From the NCBI GenBank assembly GCA_964200075.2, contig CAXNAA020000122.1, positions 1 through 27,257 of the forward strand: a DNA stretch of 27,257 nt. The letters are read 5' to 3'. The translations under genes and the position numbers were made by a program. The DNA comes from Sphacelaria rigidula (lineage: Eukaryota > Phaeophyceae > Sphacelariales). Under the pieces are notes generated by a model. It saw nothing but the letters and a program-made list of their open reading frames with translations. It was not told the origin of the DNA and searched no databases. This document shows, in pieces, positions 9,168-19,041 of the stretch (position 1 is the stretch's first letter; each line of letters begins with the position of its first letter).

Positions 9168-9548
9168 CTACAGCTTAATGCCCAAAACCCTGTAGCAGTA
9201 GATGATGGTATCACATCGCCGAAGCTTCGTCGAATCTTCGCCCACCGGCACCGCCACGCACATGGCCGAACCACCGACAGCCGTAGTAAAACGCCACTGG
9301 ACACCACTGATCCTTTCCGCGAACTCGTCTTTGTCGAGGTCGCAGAAACGCCCCACCGACGCCAATTGCTCTTTATAGTATTTCACGATGTCGATCTCTC
9401 CCATCGCTGTACTCGTTTTGATCTTCATCGAAGCATAGGCCCTCTTCTCTTCAACCGATGCGTGTTCGAACCAGAATGGCTCGTCATGCTGCTTAGATTG
9501 GTAAACGACCTTTCTCCGTTTCCTCGGCAACGTGCTTGCGCATCCCAC
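9168..9548 (-). CDS. C-terminal module, probably the frameshifted end of the nuclease gene
   Basis: This frame has no ATG: it opens just after a TGA and the first usable codon is GTG, which is unlikely in a eukaryotic or viral gene. It begins with a basic PRKRRKVVY stretch and then KIKTSTAMGEIDIVKYYKEQ, and overlaps the tail of the frame at 9425..10765 out of frame. The segment GEIDIVKYYKEQLASVG aligns with AELDIVMTLKEAYEKVG in the small gene at 10996..11307. I infer that a one-base indel near 9540-9560 split one gene, and that the nuclease originally ran on into this module. Alternatively it is an independent small ORF. Confidence 0.45.
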   Translation of the reverse strand: MGCASTLPRKRRKVVYQSKQHDEPFWFEHASVEEKRAYASMKIKTSTAMGEIDIVKYYKEQLASVGRFCDLDKDEFAERISGVQWRFTTAVGGSAMCVAVPVGEDSTKLRRCDTIIYCYRVLGIKL

Positions 9549-10765
9549 TCGTTGTCAATATGAGCCCTGTTATCACCAACAACGGTGCTGGCATCATCGT
9601 CGTCCAGATCATGCGCTGGTTCTTCCACGCCAACCTCTTCGAACGTAACCTTCACCGCGTGCGCATAACACACTGACTTCGCCATCTCGAAGTACTTGTC
9701 GGTATCTTTATCTCCGATGTATGCAAAGAGGTGCAGACGCCTGGCCAGATGAGGGTAGTGTGATTGGTACGCGAGCACCTGCCCGAGCCCATGCTTCCAT
9801 CGATTGTGGTACTTCACCTCGATCACGGCATCGCTGGGAATATCAATGAAACCCAAGGGTGTTTCCACCTCACGTTCTCCTCCGATGAGAAAAGCAAGAG
9901 CATCTCTCACGGAACTTTCCTTCACCCTAGTTGACTCCCCGTCTTCCTTGTACTCCACCGGCTGAAGCAGAGCTTGTCGAATGGCTTCTCCTCCTTCGAC
10001 AGACCCCCACACCAGGTTGTTCTGCTCGATCTGGCGACAAAGACGGAGATCACGCCTCATTGCACGGAACACTGTCTCCACAGATTCACGACGGAGCGCT
10101 ATCGAGGCACCACTTAGCAACATCCAAAAAACTTCCACCAGGGTGTTAAAGTCAGCAACCGGTGTAGTGTGCCCACAGCCGTTGATTTTGATGTTCTTGA
10201 TACGGGATTCAATCGATGTCACACGATCATCCTTTTCAAGGACGCGAGTAAACATTTGTGCAGCACATTCACCAGAGGCCTCGGGACACAATAGCTGAAT
10301 TACATCAATAATGCTAGCTTCGCCCGTAAGTTCGTCCATCTTGACAGCGCCGTTGATGTTGATGGACCGTGGAGCTTTCTGCAGGACAGAAGCTTTCGTT
10401 TCAACCAGCTCGACTGCATGCTTTCTTCCACCTGCTGTTCCCTCGGCTGGGGTTGCTGCGTTTGGCCAGAGGGGTGAACATTTTCCATACGCTCGGGCAG
10501 GGCCTCTTTGAACGCCTGGCCAGACTCTTCGCGCCACTTGGGACCGCTCATTTTTTAAAGGATGTCGTGGCACAACCCGAGCGTGGCAAAAGACATCTGT
10601 CTGCCATTTATGAGACGCGTGGACTTCTTTAGGCCATCGTAGCCCTCGAGGGTTCGGTGGACTGCTTTCAGAATGCTCGAGTTGTGTAGGTTCGGCATGA
10701 TGTATTTGACCACGCTTTGCACCTAAATGTCCCCCATGGGAGCGTCGATCGTGATCCTTGTTCAT
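9425..10765 (-). CDS. BRO-N-like domain fused to a PD-(D/E)XK nuclease domain
   Basis: 446 aa from ATG 10765. That start is preferred over 10882 because the element shared by four paralogs lies just before it. The first 140 or so residues resemble nothing else in the window. Then come ININGAVKMDELTGEAS, a DVIQLL helix, INGCGHTTPVADFNTL, a WMLL..A..LRRESVETV helix and an IEQNN...SVEGGEAI linker. The last third fits a restriction-endonuclease-like core: E301, D308 (GFID), E316-x-K318 (VIEVK) and Q329 (GLGQVLAYQ), followed by ARRLHLFAYIG. All candidate catalytic residues are present. The DNA-binding plus nuclease reading is inference. A dead homologue with both parts lies at 21955..23135. The last 35 codons are probably out of frame relative to the ancestral gene. 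A MSGPKWREE frame at 10300..10551 overlaps the N-terminal part and may be a displaced true start. Confidence 0.65.
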   Translation of the reverse strand: MNKDHDRRSHGGHLGAKRGQIHHAEPTQLEHSESSPPNPRGLRWPKEVHASHKWQTDVFCHARVVPRHPLKNERSQVARRVWPGVQRGPARAYGKCSPLWPNAATPAEGTAGGRKHAVELVETKASVLQKAPRSININGAVKMDELTGEASIIDVIQLLCPEASGECAAQMFTRVLEKDDRVTSIESRIKNIKINGCGHTTPVADFNTLVEVFWMLLSGASIALRRESVETVFRAMRRDLRLCRQIEQNNLVWGSVEGGEAIRQALLQPVEYKEDGESTRVKESSVRDALAFLIGGEREVETPLGFIDIPSDAVIEVKYHNRWKHGLGQVLAYQSHYPHLARRLHLFAYIGDKDTDKYFEMAKSVCYAHAVKVTFEEVGVEEPAHDLDDDDASTVVGDNRAHIDNEWDAQARCRGNGERSFTNLSSMTSHSGSNTHRLKRRGPMLR

Positions 10766-10819
10766 GATATTTATTTTGTATAATTCGCAAGGCACATTTC
10801 TATTTTGTGCTGTTGAACG
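10766..10819 (-). promoter_or_regulatory. Conserved upstream element of the nuclease gene
   Basis: On the minus strand GCGTTCAACAGCACAAAATA begins about 54 nt before ATG 10765. It is strikingly like GCGTTCAAAAGCCCGAAAAT before 7307, although the downstream proteins differ. A TATA-like ATTATACAAAATAAA follows. Confidence 0.45.
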
Positions 10820-10995
10820 CGGCGCGTGTTGGTTGTGAGCATCGCGTGCACGTTTTCCAAATCTCAAGTTAAGCGTAGACACTAGCCACCCGGCGGCGAT
10901 GCGGTGGTCTTGAGAAAAAGTGGAGGAATGGTTACAGTTTACATCGCAACGTCAACCCAGCCCGCCACTGCCGTCCGACCACACAACAATGCCTA

Positions 10996-11307
10996 TCAAC
11001 CGTCAGCACGAGGGAACGCGCGACGTCGAATCTCTGTGATGATATCAGCAAGCCCAACCCTTTCCCTCGTATCGTACAATCCAACTTTTTCGTACGCCTC
11101 CTTTAACGTCATGACGATGTCCAATTCGGCCATGACGCGTTGTTTAGCGAGTTCGAGATCGTTTTTCCTCGCGAGCATTGCCAACTCGTGTTGCACCACC
11201 ATATTCAAGTACGCGTCGCAGTCGCTGTCGGTGGCGTGATCGAAGATAGGAGGACCAATGCGAGCCCTCTTCGCCTGGCGCTGTCGGGTGAACGATCGGG
11301 TGTTCAT
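10996..11307 (-). CDS. Small coiled-coil protein sharing the nuclease C-terminal module
   Basis: 103 aa from ATG 11307. The open frame extends further upstream, but that part reads as poor protein. The N-terminus is basic (TRSFTRQRQAKRARIG, a possible nuclear localisation signal). A helical region follows (MVVQHELAMLARKNDLELAK), then AELDIVMTLKEAYEKVG and DTRERVGLADIITEI. The last two segments align with the module at 9168..9548. It lies on the same strand as the nuclease and may be the upstream gene of the cluster. Function is unknown; a role as partner of the nuclease is speculation. Confidence 0.5.
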   Translation of the reverse strand: MNTRSFTRQRQAKRARIGPPIFDHATDSDCDAYLNMVVQHELAMLARKNDLELAKQRVMAELDIVMTLKEAYEKVGLYDTRERVGLADIITEIRRRAFPRADG

Positions 11308-12849
11308 AGTGGTATTGTGTGCATGGAAACACATGTTCCTACGCGCAAGTTTCGCGTAAATATTGCTCTCATGACGCGCCATCGCCCGCCCCTGTTTCAA
11401 TGGCGCATGTACCCCAAACCCTTTGCGATCAAAGGTCCCGGGCGGCGCCGCCCGATGGCGGGACGGAGAGATGGAGAGAGAGATCAGCCACCGAGACACG
11501 ATCGACGACGCCGCCTCTCAGGCTTGTCTCGGGACTTTGACCACCCTTGTAACAAGGCGAGGGAAAAAGGGCTCATCAGGCTTAGAGCCGGAGAGAAAAG
11601 GTATGGCAGACTCTTTGTAGGGTTGAAAATTTGCGGAAGGGGTAATTTTCTTTTTTTTCCTGTACCACAATCCACAAGTCAAACACCGTGTAACGCCCGA
11701 CCCCTTGTTTGTTTTCTGGACTCCGCGGGAAGGGAGGGAGCGATGCAATGAGGAAGCTAAGCTGCGCCACGTTTGCGATCGATCGAGGCCAGAAGGAAAA
11801 CCTCCAGGTGAGACCAGTTGACACCAGATGCGCCCCCGTCCTGTTTCCCACGGCAAGCCCCTGCAGGCGCGGTGCTGAGCCGATAAATAACTGAGTTTGT
11901 TTGGCCAGCCGGAGCGCGCCAAAGCAGCACGAATTTGAAGATCGGCACCACCTGTACCGCCCACGCCAAACCACCCGAATTGAGCCCGATTGAAACATTT
12001 TTTCCTTGCTCGCTGGAATTTGAACAGGCGCTGGAAGCTACGCCCGCACTCGCCCAGATCGCCATCCGCGAGGAGAATATGGAGTGTACTAGAGACAGAC
12101 GGCTTAGACCATTGTAAATATATGCCTCGCATGTAGTGTTAGTTAGCGCAAGTTGGTAGTAAAGACGGCCTTTGTTTTTCGGACCCGCATCCCCGCGTGG
12201 ACATACGAGGTTACGGGAGTGCGTTCCAGTTCCTTGCTCGGAGAGGGGTCGCGGTGAGGAGGAAGTTTACGAAGGGATGCGGCCGTGCACCAAATCGTTT
12301 CCACTCCTGGCTTTGGTCGAGACACTTTCAATTGTATCTTATGCGAGATAGCTGGACGATAGCTCCCCCCATCACCATTCTCCGAGGTTTGGCGTTCTAG
12401 GTGTTTCGATGAAATTTCATGCAACATGTGGTGCTCACGTTACCGACTTTCGAAGGATCGCCGCTCTGCCCGTACATTTTCGATTGCACAGTTTCGTTAT
12501 GCGTGGCTTTTGTCGTTGGAATCTCAATATAAAAAAAGGTCCCGATCTCGTACTGACTGGTCCAACCGATCGGAGACACCTTCCGTGATGCCAGAAACCC
12601 ACAGATACAATACATGGAGCTAGCTGCATGTGCCGGTCGAAGACATCGCGCGAACTCTCTTCCAGAAAACCAAGAAAAAACCGAAGAAAACCCAAATCAT
12701 AAAAAAACAGGACTTATTTTAAGAAGAAACGTGCTCTCCTCACGACTACGCTGTGAGGCCCAATGTTGTCAAATCACGCGTACACAAGGCTCTTTCACCC
12801 CATACCCGGACCGTTGCCTGTTGTATCTTTTCACCCAGGCGGAAGTATC
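11308..12849. other. No supported gene
   Basis: Several frames of 60 to 200 codons cross this stretch on both strands, but they overlap each other, lack domains and have no copy elsewhere. A short piece near 11905 (ccggagcgcgccaaag) resembles the dispersed repeat near 18777. An A-rich patch lies at 12660..12725. Nothing else stands out. Confidence 0.5.
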
Positions 12850-13389
12850 TTAAGCGGAAAGACCCGCCAGTCGGCGCACGTTCTCCATTTCTTCACGTGG
12901 ACGACATGCTATGGTTTCAATCCCTTTCAGCAGGATGGCGTGGTTGGCTGCTGCGCACTCGAATTTCGCGTGAACAGTTTCAGTCCCCAAATCTCCCGTG
13001 TACACCACCAAACACAATTTTTGCCGCATGACATAGGTGCTGAGCTTTTGCGGGTCAGGGGGGGGGCTCATGTACTTAGTCCCACCAGGTCCTCCGACCA
13101 CAGGCCACGGCGGAAAACCCCCCGAGTCGATTGCCTCCGCACTGTTACGCGCCACCCATTGCCCCCCAACGGACACAGAAAATCCCACCGCTTCCGCACC
13201 TACGTTTCCCCCTGTGCGTATGAGAGAGGGCCAGAACTGGTAGTACTTCAGGTGTACCTGAGATACGTTGTGCACGAGCACCGTCTTGGAACTAAGTCGC
13301 TGTGGGAAACGATTTCAAGTCGAGCAATCACGGTGGGGTTTTAGTTCAAACAAGAACAGCACGATATTCAAATGTGGTAGTTGAAGCAT
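12850..13389 (-). pseudogene. Unknown protein with one premature stop
   Basis: From ATG 13389 the frame runs 179 codons to the stop at 12850, broken only by TGA at 13317..13315 (codon 25). After the stop the frame reads NRFPQRLSSKTVLVHNVSQ and continues with protein-like composition: KYYQFWPSLIRTGGNVGAEA, GGPGGTKYMSPPPDP and FECAAANHAILLKGIETIA. I recognise no domain. The single stop suggests a recent nonsense change (CGA to TGA is a common route), or translation from a later codon, or an exon whose acceptor is the CCCACAG at about 13302..13308. Confidence 0.4.
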
Positions 13390-13422
13390 GGGAGCGGTTT
13401 CACATCATTTCATCGCGTCACG

Positions 13423-14082
13423 CTACCAAGTGCTGAAGTTTGTTACCTTGAGTAACTTGAGTTTGCGGGGCTTGATGATGTATCCCTTGCACTTCTCCGA
13501 AGGTGTTGCGTTGTCGATGGTAGCGATCAAATCGGAACAGTGAGGTACTACGACAGACACCGTTTCCTCTTCATCCGACGCCTCGTCCACGTCGTCCACG
13601 CGATCTAGCAGCTCCCATCTGTCACCAGGACTCGCCGTGGGTCGGCTGAACACCGATACATATTTGGAGAAGTTGTTGTCTCGGAAGCCTTCGATGTCGG
13701 CCATGGAAAAGCGAACTACCCACGGTCCCTTCGAATCCTGCCCTCTCCACCGGCATCGGAGAACAGGAGCCAGGCTGATGTACGTCTTGAATCCGACTTC
13801 CAAAACTGTGGGTGCTGGGACGAGCAGCGCGTTCAGCCGTCGAAGACCGTCCTCTAGGCCTTCAATACTCACGCCACCCACGGCAGAGACCAATTGTGGG
13901 GTATTACCTTGCTCGAGGGGGGCTGGCTTGAGCACGTCCATGGGCACTGGACGAACGATCAAGGTCAAAGCGAAGGACCGTGGGGTGGGTAGAAGTCTTG
14001 GTGTCAACGGGCGACTGTGTGTTATACGTGGGGTCATGGAGAAGCATGGGCTCTCAATCGGTGTGAGCCTTAGGTGGCACAT
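13423..14082 (-). CDS. Unknown 219-aa protein with acidic segment
   Basis: The frame starts at ATG 14082; an internal ATG (MDVLKPAPLEQ) about 47 codons later is the likelier start, because the first part is rich in Pro/Arg/Ser and unlike the rest. The middle (VEVGF-type LEVGFKTYISLAPVLRCRW, KGPWVVRFSMADIEGFRDNN, KYVSVFSRP) looks like a folded domain. It is followed by an acidic run (RVDDVDEASDEEETVSVVV) and a basic end (YIIKPRKLKLLKVTNF). I recognise no family. It lies on the same strand as its neighbours and is intronless as read. Confidence 0.4.
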   Translation of the reverse strand: MCHLRLTPIESPCFSMTPRITHSRPLTPRLLPTPRSFALTLIVRPVPMDVLKPAPLEQGNTPQLVSAVGGVSIEGLEDGLRRLNALLVPAPTVLEVGFKTYISLAPVLRCRWRGQDSKGPWVVRFSMADIEGFRDNNFSKYVSVFSRPTASPGDRWELLDRVDDVDEASDEEETVSVVVPHCSDLIATIDNATPSEKCKGYIIKPRKLKLLKVTNFSTW

Positions 14083-14185
14083 GGCGAAAATAGGCTACAA
14101 GAGCGCGCACGGTCTGACACTGCCGTGGAAATAGGGAAAGGCCGAATTTATTCTACGGAAAATACCTGATAGTTTTATCGGATGG

Positions 14186-14515
14186 TCACAATGGTACCAG
14201 CAAGCAATGTAGTTGACATGTGCTCCATGTGGGCACGATACAGTTCAGCGGTTTTTCACCAACGCACACGTGAACAAGGCATGTCTTACCTGTCCATCCC
14301 TGTTTCTTCTCGGCGTCAACAACGATGTGCGACAGGTACTCCTTGGTTGTCTTGCGGAGATCGTGGTTGACCAGCAGACATTGGCATACGCCGGGGAAAT
14401 CCGTGAACGGCGAAACGTTCGTGACCCATGCGCTCACCCCAATCGATGCTATCGTAGGTGGTAGCTTAGCCTGTGTGGAACGGGTGGAATGCGAAGTGGC
14501 GGAGGAATTATTCAT
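14186..14515 (-). CDS. Possible small unknown protein
   Basis: 109 aa from ATG 14515 (MNNSSATSHSTRS). Composition from WVTNVSPFTDF through LLVNHDLRKTTKEYLSHIVV is protein-like and includes six cysteines in the C-terminal half, but no pattern matches a known zinc motif. There is no paralog in the window. It lies just downstream of the broken TPR gene, where missing TPR exons might be expected, but it shows no TPR signature. Confidence 0.3.
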   Translation of the reverse strand: MNNSSATSHSTRSTQAKLPPTIASIGVSAWVTNVSPFTDFPGVCQCLLVNHDLRKTTKEYLSHIVVDAEKKQGWTGKTCLVHVCVGEKPLNCIVPTWSTCQLHCLLVPL

Positions 14516-14644
14516 CAAGGGTTTGCCGTGGCGTGGATGGAATGGTGGGCCCGCTCGTATAACGTGTCGACATAGTGTAACAACAGGAGGGTTTTACGAG
14601 AGCACCAGGTGGATACCCGTCGTTAGGAAAAAATTACAAAAAAA

Positions 14645-17390
14645 CTAGAAGGAAGTGTGGAAAGTGAAAGGAGAACGACGCAAGAGTTGGTGTAAAATGT
14701 TTCTTGCGCTACTCACCGTTTGTTTCTCGATCCCCGGCGCTCGCTTAAACAACTCTTCCACCCCTTCTGGCCGCCCGGCCTCCCGCACACACCGACGCAG
14801 CTCAGATCGCGTCACGGCAACCTGCGGATCGTCGGCCCCCAACTTGGCCTCCTCGATCTCCAGCGCTCGCCTCAACAACGCTCCCGCTTCCCCCGGCCGC
14901 CCCGCCTGCCGCACACACTGACCCATCCTATGCAGTGTCCAGGCGACATGCAGATGACCAGCCCTCAACTTGGCCTCTTTGATCTCCAGCGCTCGCTTGA
15001 AAAACTCTTCAGCTTCCCCCAGTCGGCCCGCCTCCCGCACACACCTGCCCATCTCGTGCAACGTTGTTACTGCAAGTGAGCCAGCCGAGCGACCAGAGTC
15101 TGCCTCAAACTTCAGCGCTTTTCGAAACCACTCCTCGGCGTCCTCCGGGCGTCCGGCTGCTAACGCACAGACTCCGCGCACGTGGAAGGTTGTTGATGTT
15201 TGGGGGGAACTAGTACCACTATCGAGCCCTGCACTTGAAATCTGGGGTCGACCAACTCACCAAGGTGGCGTTTAAAATCGTCACTCGCTCGACTGCGTCC
15301 CTGATTACTAAGACTCCGCATTGTATGATAGAGGGCTGTCATCCGCACGTCACGGCTGACTTCCCCGTGTTCATCGCAGCATTGTAGTACCCTCTCCATG
15401 AGTGCTTCTAGTTAACCGAACTTTTGCTCGTGGTCGAACAGCTCGGCCACAAAATTCACGGCGTGACATGTTGAACGATCCGAAACATCCATTTAGACAA
15501 GCTGGTCATCGTACGGCCGAGTGACCCACCAGCCCTTACCCCCCACCTTCTCCAACGCCCGCCACATACGTAACAGCGTATACACGTCGACACCGACCGC
15601 AAAGTCCAACCGAGATATGTTTGTAGTCCATCGATCCACGGCTGGCTTGCGAATTCTATCCCCCATCCCATGAGTTCTTCCCTCGCGAAGTCCACGTGGG
15701 CGTCGTGCAAGCCGTAATTGTCTGATGCATCCGCTTTGAGAACACCCCACTGCTTCAAGATCAATATCTGATCGCTGGTGCCTTCTTCGACGTCTAGAAG
15801 CACCGCTGCGTCCGATTCTCCGAAAAAATTGCCGTCAGGAAACACCGCGAGCGCTGCTTACAGCTCCTGGGTCAGAGGGTCTTGAATTGCGAGGTACTTG
15901 AAGCCGGCGCGCAGAACCGCACGCCTGTTGATGGCGCGATCGTCATCCTCGCCAGCATCCCCGCCTTTCATCTGCCCCCGAACGTGGACGATCTGAGCCG
16001 TGATTTCTTCCACGGTACGTTCCCACGCCTTGTTGCTCTTGGGCATGCCATTCGTAGTACGCACAGAGGTCCAGCTCCCCACGAATGCGATATCCATCGC
16101 CACGTGACCGCAGATTTTCAAGACTTCCATCGCGTCATCACACAAGCGTCCACCGGGCGGTAGCTTAGCCGCATCGCGCAGAATGTCCTCCTCCTCCTCG
16201 GGCTCCGTCAGTGTGTCCATGACCACCCTCTCTTTTGACGCCCACATCCACCGTCGAGTCGGGTCGGGGTCGAGTGGTCAGGAGCACCCACATACCCGTC
16301 TCTCTCAGCTTCTCGACCACTTCGTTCTCCCACACATCGTCGGCCACCGCAAGGCACCGCTTTGACTTCTCCTCCACGATCGTCTTCACGTAGCTCCCGT
16401 CGTCCTCGCCCGCACCAGGAGCACCGACGCCCCCTATCACCTTGCCGAGTCCAATGGCCAGGTCGCGCATGAGAGCCGGAAAGGGGTCTGGGGCCCCTGC
16501 CCCCTTGCCCACCCGAAGCCACACCACGCCGTCGGGAAATAGCGCCCTCAAGCGATCCAGGCGGGCACGTGCCTGATCCTCGTTCTCGCCGGCACGAGGA
16601 CGGATAGAACCTCGCTCGCTCACCATGGCGGCGGCGGCGGTGGACTTGCCCGCCCCGCTCCCCCCCGTCAGCGCCGCCACCGCTGGTTTGTCCCCACCAA
16701 GGATCTCGCACACGCTGTTTTCCACCTGATGGCGGCGCACGTGCCACTGCCACGACTTCGCCCTCGGTAGGTCCAGCGGCACCGGTGCTAGCTCGGGGCG
16801 TGGCTGCGGAAGACGAGCCTGTGCGGAGCAGGTGCGGGGAGTGAGTCAGTATCGCATAAATTTCGACAAGCAGTCCCTAGCTTCGATTGGTATGGCAGAT
16901 AACGCGTTACACTAACTTACTTCATCAATTGCGACGGCAGTCTTACCAGAATGGCCACGATCCCCGAGAGTCCCATGGTCGGAACGACATTCTCTATGCG
17001 TTTGCGAAGCCTCTGGATGTCGTCGCCGTCTCTGCGAAATTGCGCCAGCCTGGCCAACCAGCATCGATCACGGTATCGTTTAGCCACCTCTTCGAGCTTG
17101 TCGATACACGTTTGCAGGGGTTTCATATCGATCGCTGCCGGTGTATTCGAAGCCTTGGCCTTGTCTATCACTTGCACCGTGATCAAATCGTATCACTTGA
17201 ACAGCTCCTCCAGATCCTCTCCGTTGCGACTGGCCCCGTCCACGACTTCCGTGACGTTCTGCAGAGCAACGCAGAGAGGAGCCACGACTGGCGTGGCCGC
17301 ACCAATGTCCAATACTCCGTCTACAATGTTATTTATGACGGCCGAAATCACGACCCGCGCCCCCTGAGCAGCGTCATCTCGGATGGGCAT
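14645..17390 (-). pseudogene. Decayed NB-ARC-TPR resistance-like gene
   Basis: Exon 1 starts at ATG 17390 (MPIRDDAAQGARVV) and encodes an alpha-helical N-terminal domain; TGA interrupts it at about 17190, after LEELFK. A phase-0 intron fits 16819..16946 (donor GTAAGA, acceptor CACAG). Exon 2 carries the P-loop GGSGAGKST, a Walker B-like CLAVADDVW and an RNBS-B-like LLTTR, then shifts frame near 16240. The continuation has KLPPGGRLCDDAMEVLKICG. TAA follows QEL at about 15859, another frameshift lies near 15670, TAA stops lie at 15493..15495 and about 15413, and a third frameshift lies near 15210. Then come about four TPR-like units of about 42 aa (GRCVREAGR..EAE..FKRALEI). Coding similarity ends at a GTGAGT donor (14711..14716), with no further TPR exon seen. 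NB-ARC-TPR genes in Ectocarpus are candidate pathogen receptors. This copy cannot make the full protein. Confidence 0.8.
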
Positions 17391-17489
17391 GGTTGAATTG
17401 TACCTGAACACAAAACGCCCGCGTCGAGGGTTAGCTATTGGATGTCACACGCAACGATCTTACTGGTCCTGTACATACAGTTTTACTCG

Positions 17490-18550
17490 GCTTGTTTCCA
17501 CGCCCCACAAGTCTTCACTCACGCTGGCACGCGCCCTGGCCCATCCACACAACAGCCACCTCCCGGTACCGTGCGATCAATCGGAAACAATCACTCACCG
17601 CGCACGCCCCAACAGCAGTCTTTGCTCCCTCCCGCGTGCGTTGGGTTGCGGACAAATAGACAGGACGCGTAGACCCGTGGGCCACCCCCTTTGCAGAAAA
17701 CAGCTTCGAGCCCGAAAGAGTACCCGGTGGCGGTCTCCGGGCAATGGTGGTGGCGTGTCCTCAGCACAAACGATGGAGATGCGGTCCTGCGTGGCGTACT
17801 TCTCCGCGTGTGACTACAGCGGGGCCCCGTCGATTGTTTCGGTATCCACATGTGCGGCGAAACACAAAACTGTTCACGGAGAAGCTGAGTCCGACCGCCC
17901 CATGTAGACAGAGAGCGAGTTTGGTGGGGGGAGGGAGAGAGGCAGGGAGCGTGGTGGGCGGTCTATGATAAGGTGCTGTGGCTGTGAGTTAGAGCCTCGG
18001 AGTGTCCTGGGTCTGCAAGCCGGCGTGAAGATAAGACACGTTTGTTTCCGTTTGCTCTGCGGCGGCGTGATTGGCGGCAGCACAGATTTGGGGCAAGGTT
18101 TTTGAGTGCGCTCTCGATACAGCAGACCTGTGGCAGCGAAGACTTTGCCATCCCGCCAGCGAAGCCACTGACGCTTCCGCCGTTGCTGCAACTCTGCTGG
18201 TGTGCTGGTGCTAGTGTCGCTGATACATCATCTGTTGATGCTACATCTGTTGTTGTTGCTGCTGCTGCTGGCAGGTAAGCTCGATATAGCACGAGAGAGA
18301 GAGCACATTGATGTAAGCGTGTCTGGTTTCCTGAAAACCGGAAGTCTACCGCACTCGACGCTCTACTGTTCCACCTTGGATTGCCATAGCCACTGGTGCC
18401 AATCCCCTGTTGGCAGAGCTTAAAGTGACTTGTGAGTCCTCTCGGTGGCAGTACCAAAAAATGGGTGCACTCGTATGCGATCGACACCATACAATCAAGC
18501 CAGACCAGTCCCCCTCTGAGCGCAATGGCACAGGCCGAAGGGCGCTACGG
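17490..18550. repeat. Dispersed repeat, copy 2
   Basis: This is collinear with 3340..4230, with an insertion of about 200 bp at 18180..18370 that includes a gttgttgttgctgctgctgc stretch and ggcaggtaagctcgatat. That insertion resembles 26040..26120. The repeat starts about 100 bp upstream of the NB-ARC-TPR start codon on the opposite side. No conserved open frame is present. Confidence 0.65.
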
Positions 18551-18699
18551 TTGATTAGGTTGGCGGGGCGTCCCCCTTTACCACCTGGTAAAATGGCATC
18601 CGCAAAAGTCCCTCCCCTACTTCCGCTGGATGCTGCGAAAAGGAAGGGTTGCCGATGTCGCGCGCATGTTCCACCAGTACCAGAAGTGAGTGCAGCCGA

Positions 18700-18910
18700 G
18701 CTATTGATACAGTAGTTAGGAGGGCGCCATTGAAGCGCTGTGGCACCACAAGTCGCAAGAATACTGAGTATTTTGGGAGCCGGAGCGCGCCAAGGTTGCT
18801 TAGCAAGAAAAACAGCGCATCCATCCCCTCTGAGCGCAGTGCAGTGGCACAAGCCGACGCGCCACGATTGATCGGCGTGGCGGTGCTCTCCGCCGTGAAA
18901 GGTAGTACCG
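18700..18910. repeat. Fragment related to the segmental-duplication leader
   Basis: It contains ttgatacagtagtt, agccggagcgcgccaaggtt, gcagtggcacaagccgacgc and ggcggtgctctccgccgtga. These match pieces of 4228..4360 and 5328..5465 in the same order. A further short match (gggttgccg.cgtcgcgcgc) links 18641..18690 to 23151..23205. It is a degenerate repeat family; no coding potential is supported. 18911..19041 holds nothing I can support. Confidence 0.5.
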
Positions 18911-19041
18911 CCATGGAGCGCGCCGCGGGTGGTGCCATCTGCTTACACGGAGCATGAGATACCACACCTTCTCCTCTGGTACATAGCTGCTACCGTCTTC
19001 TCCCCCTGCTGCGTCCGCGCTTACGCTAAATATTGTCGCCG

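Noticed and set aside
10300-10551. MSGPKWREE frame as a separate gene
   Set aside because: It overlaps the nuclease frame and its C-terminal part is a frame shadow of the conserved domain; at most it marks a displaced start of that gene.
11518-12132. 204-codon minus-strand frame
   Set aside because: Several overlapping frames compete, no domain or paralog is visible, and it includes a homopolymer T run.
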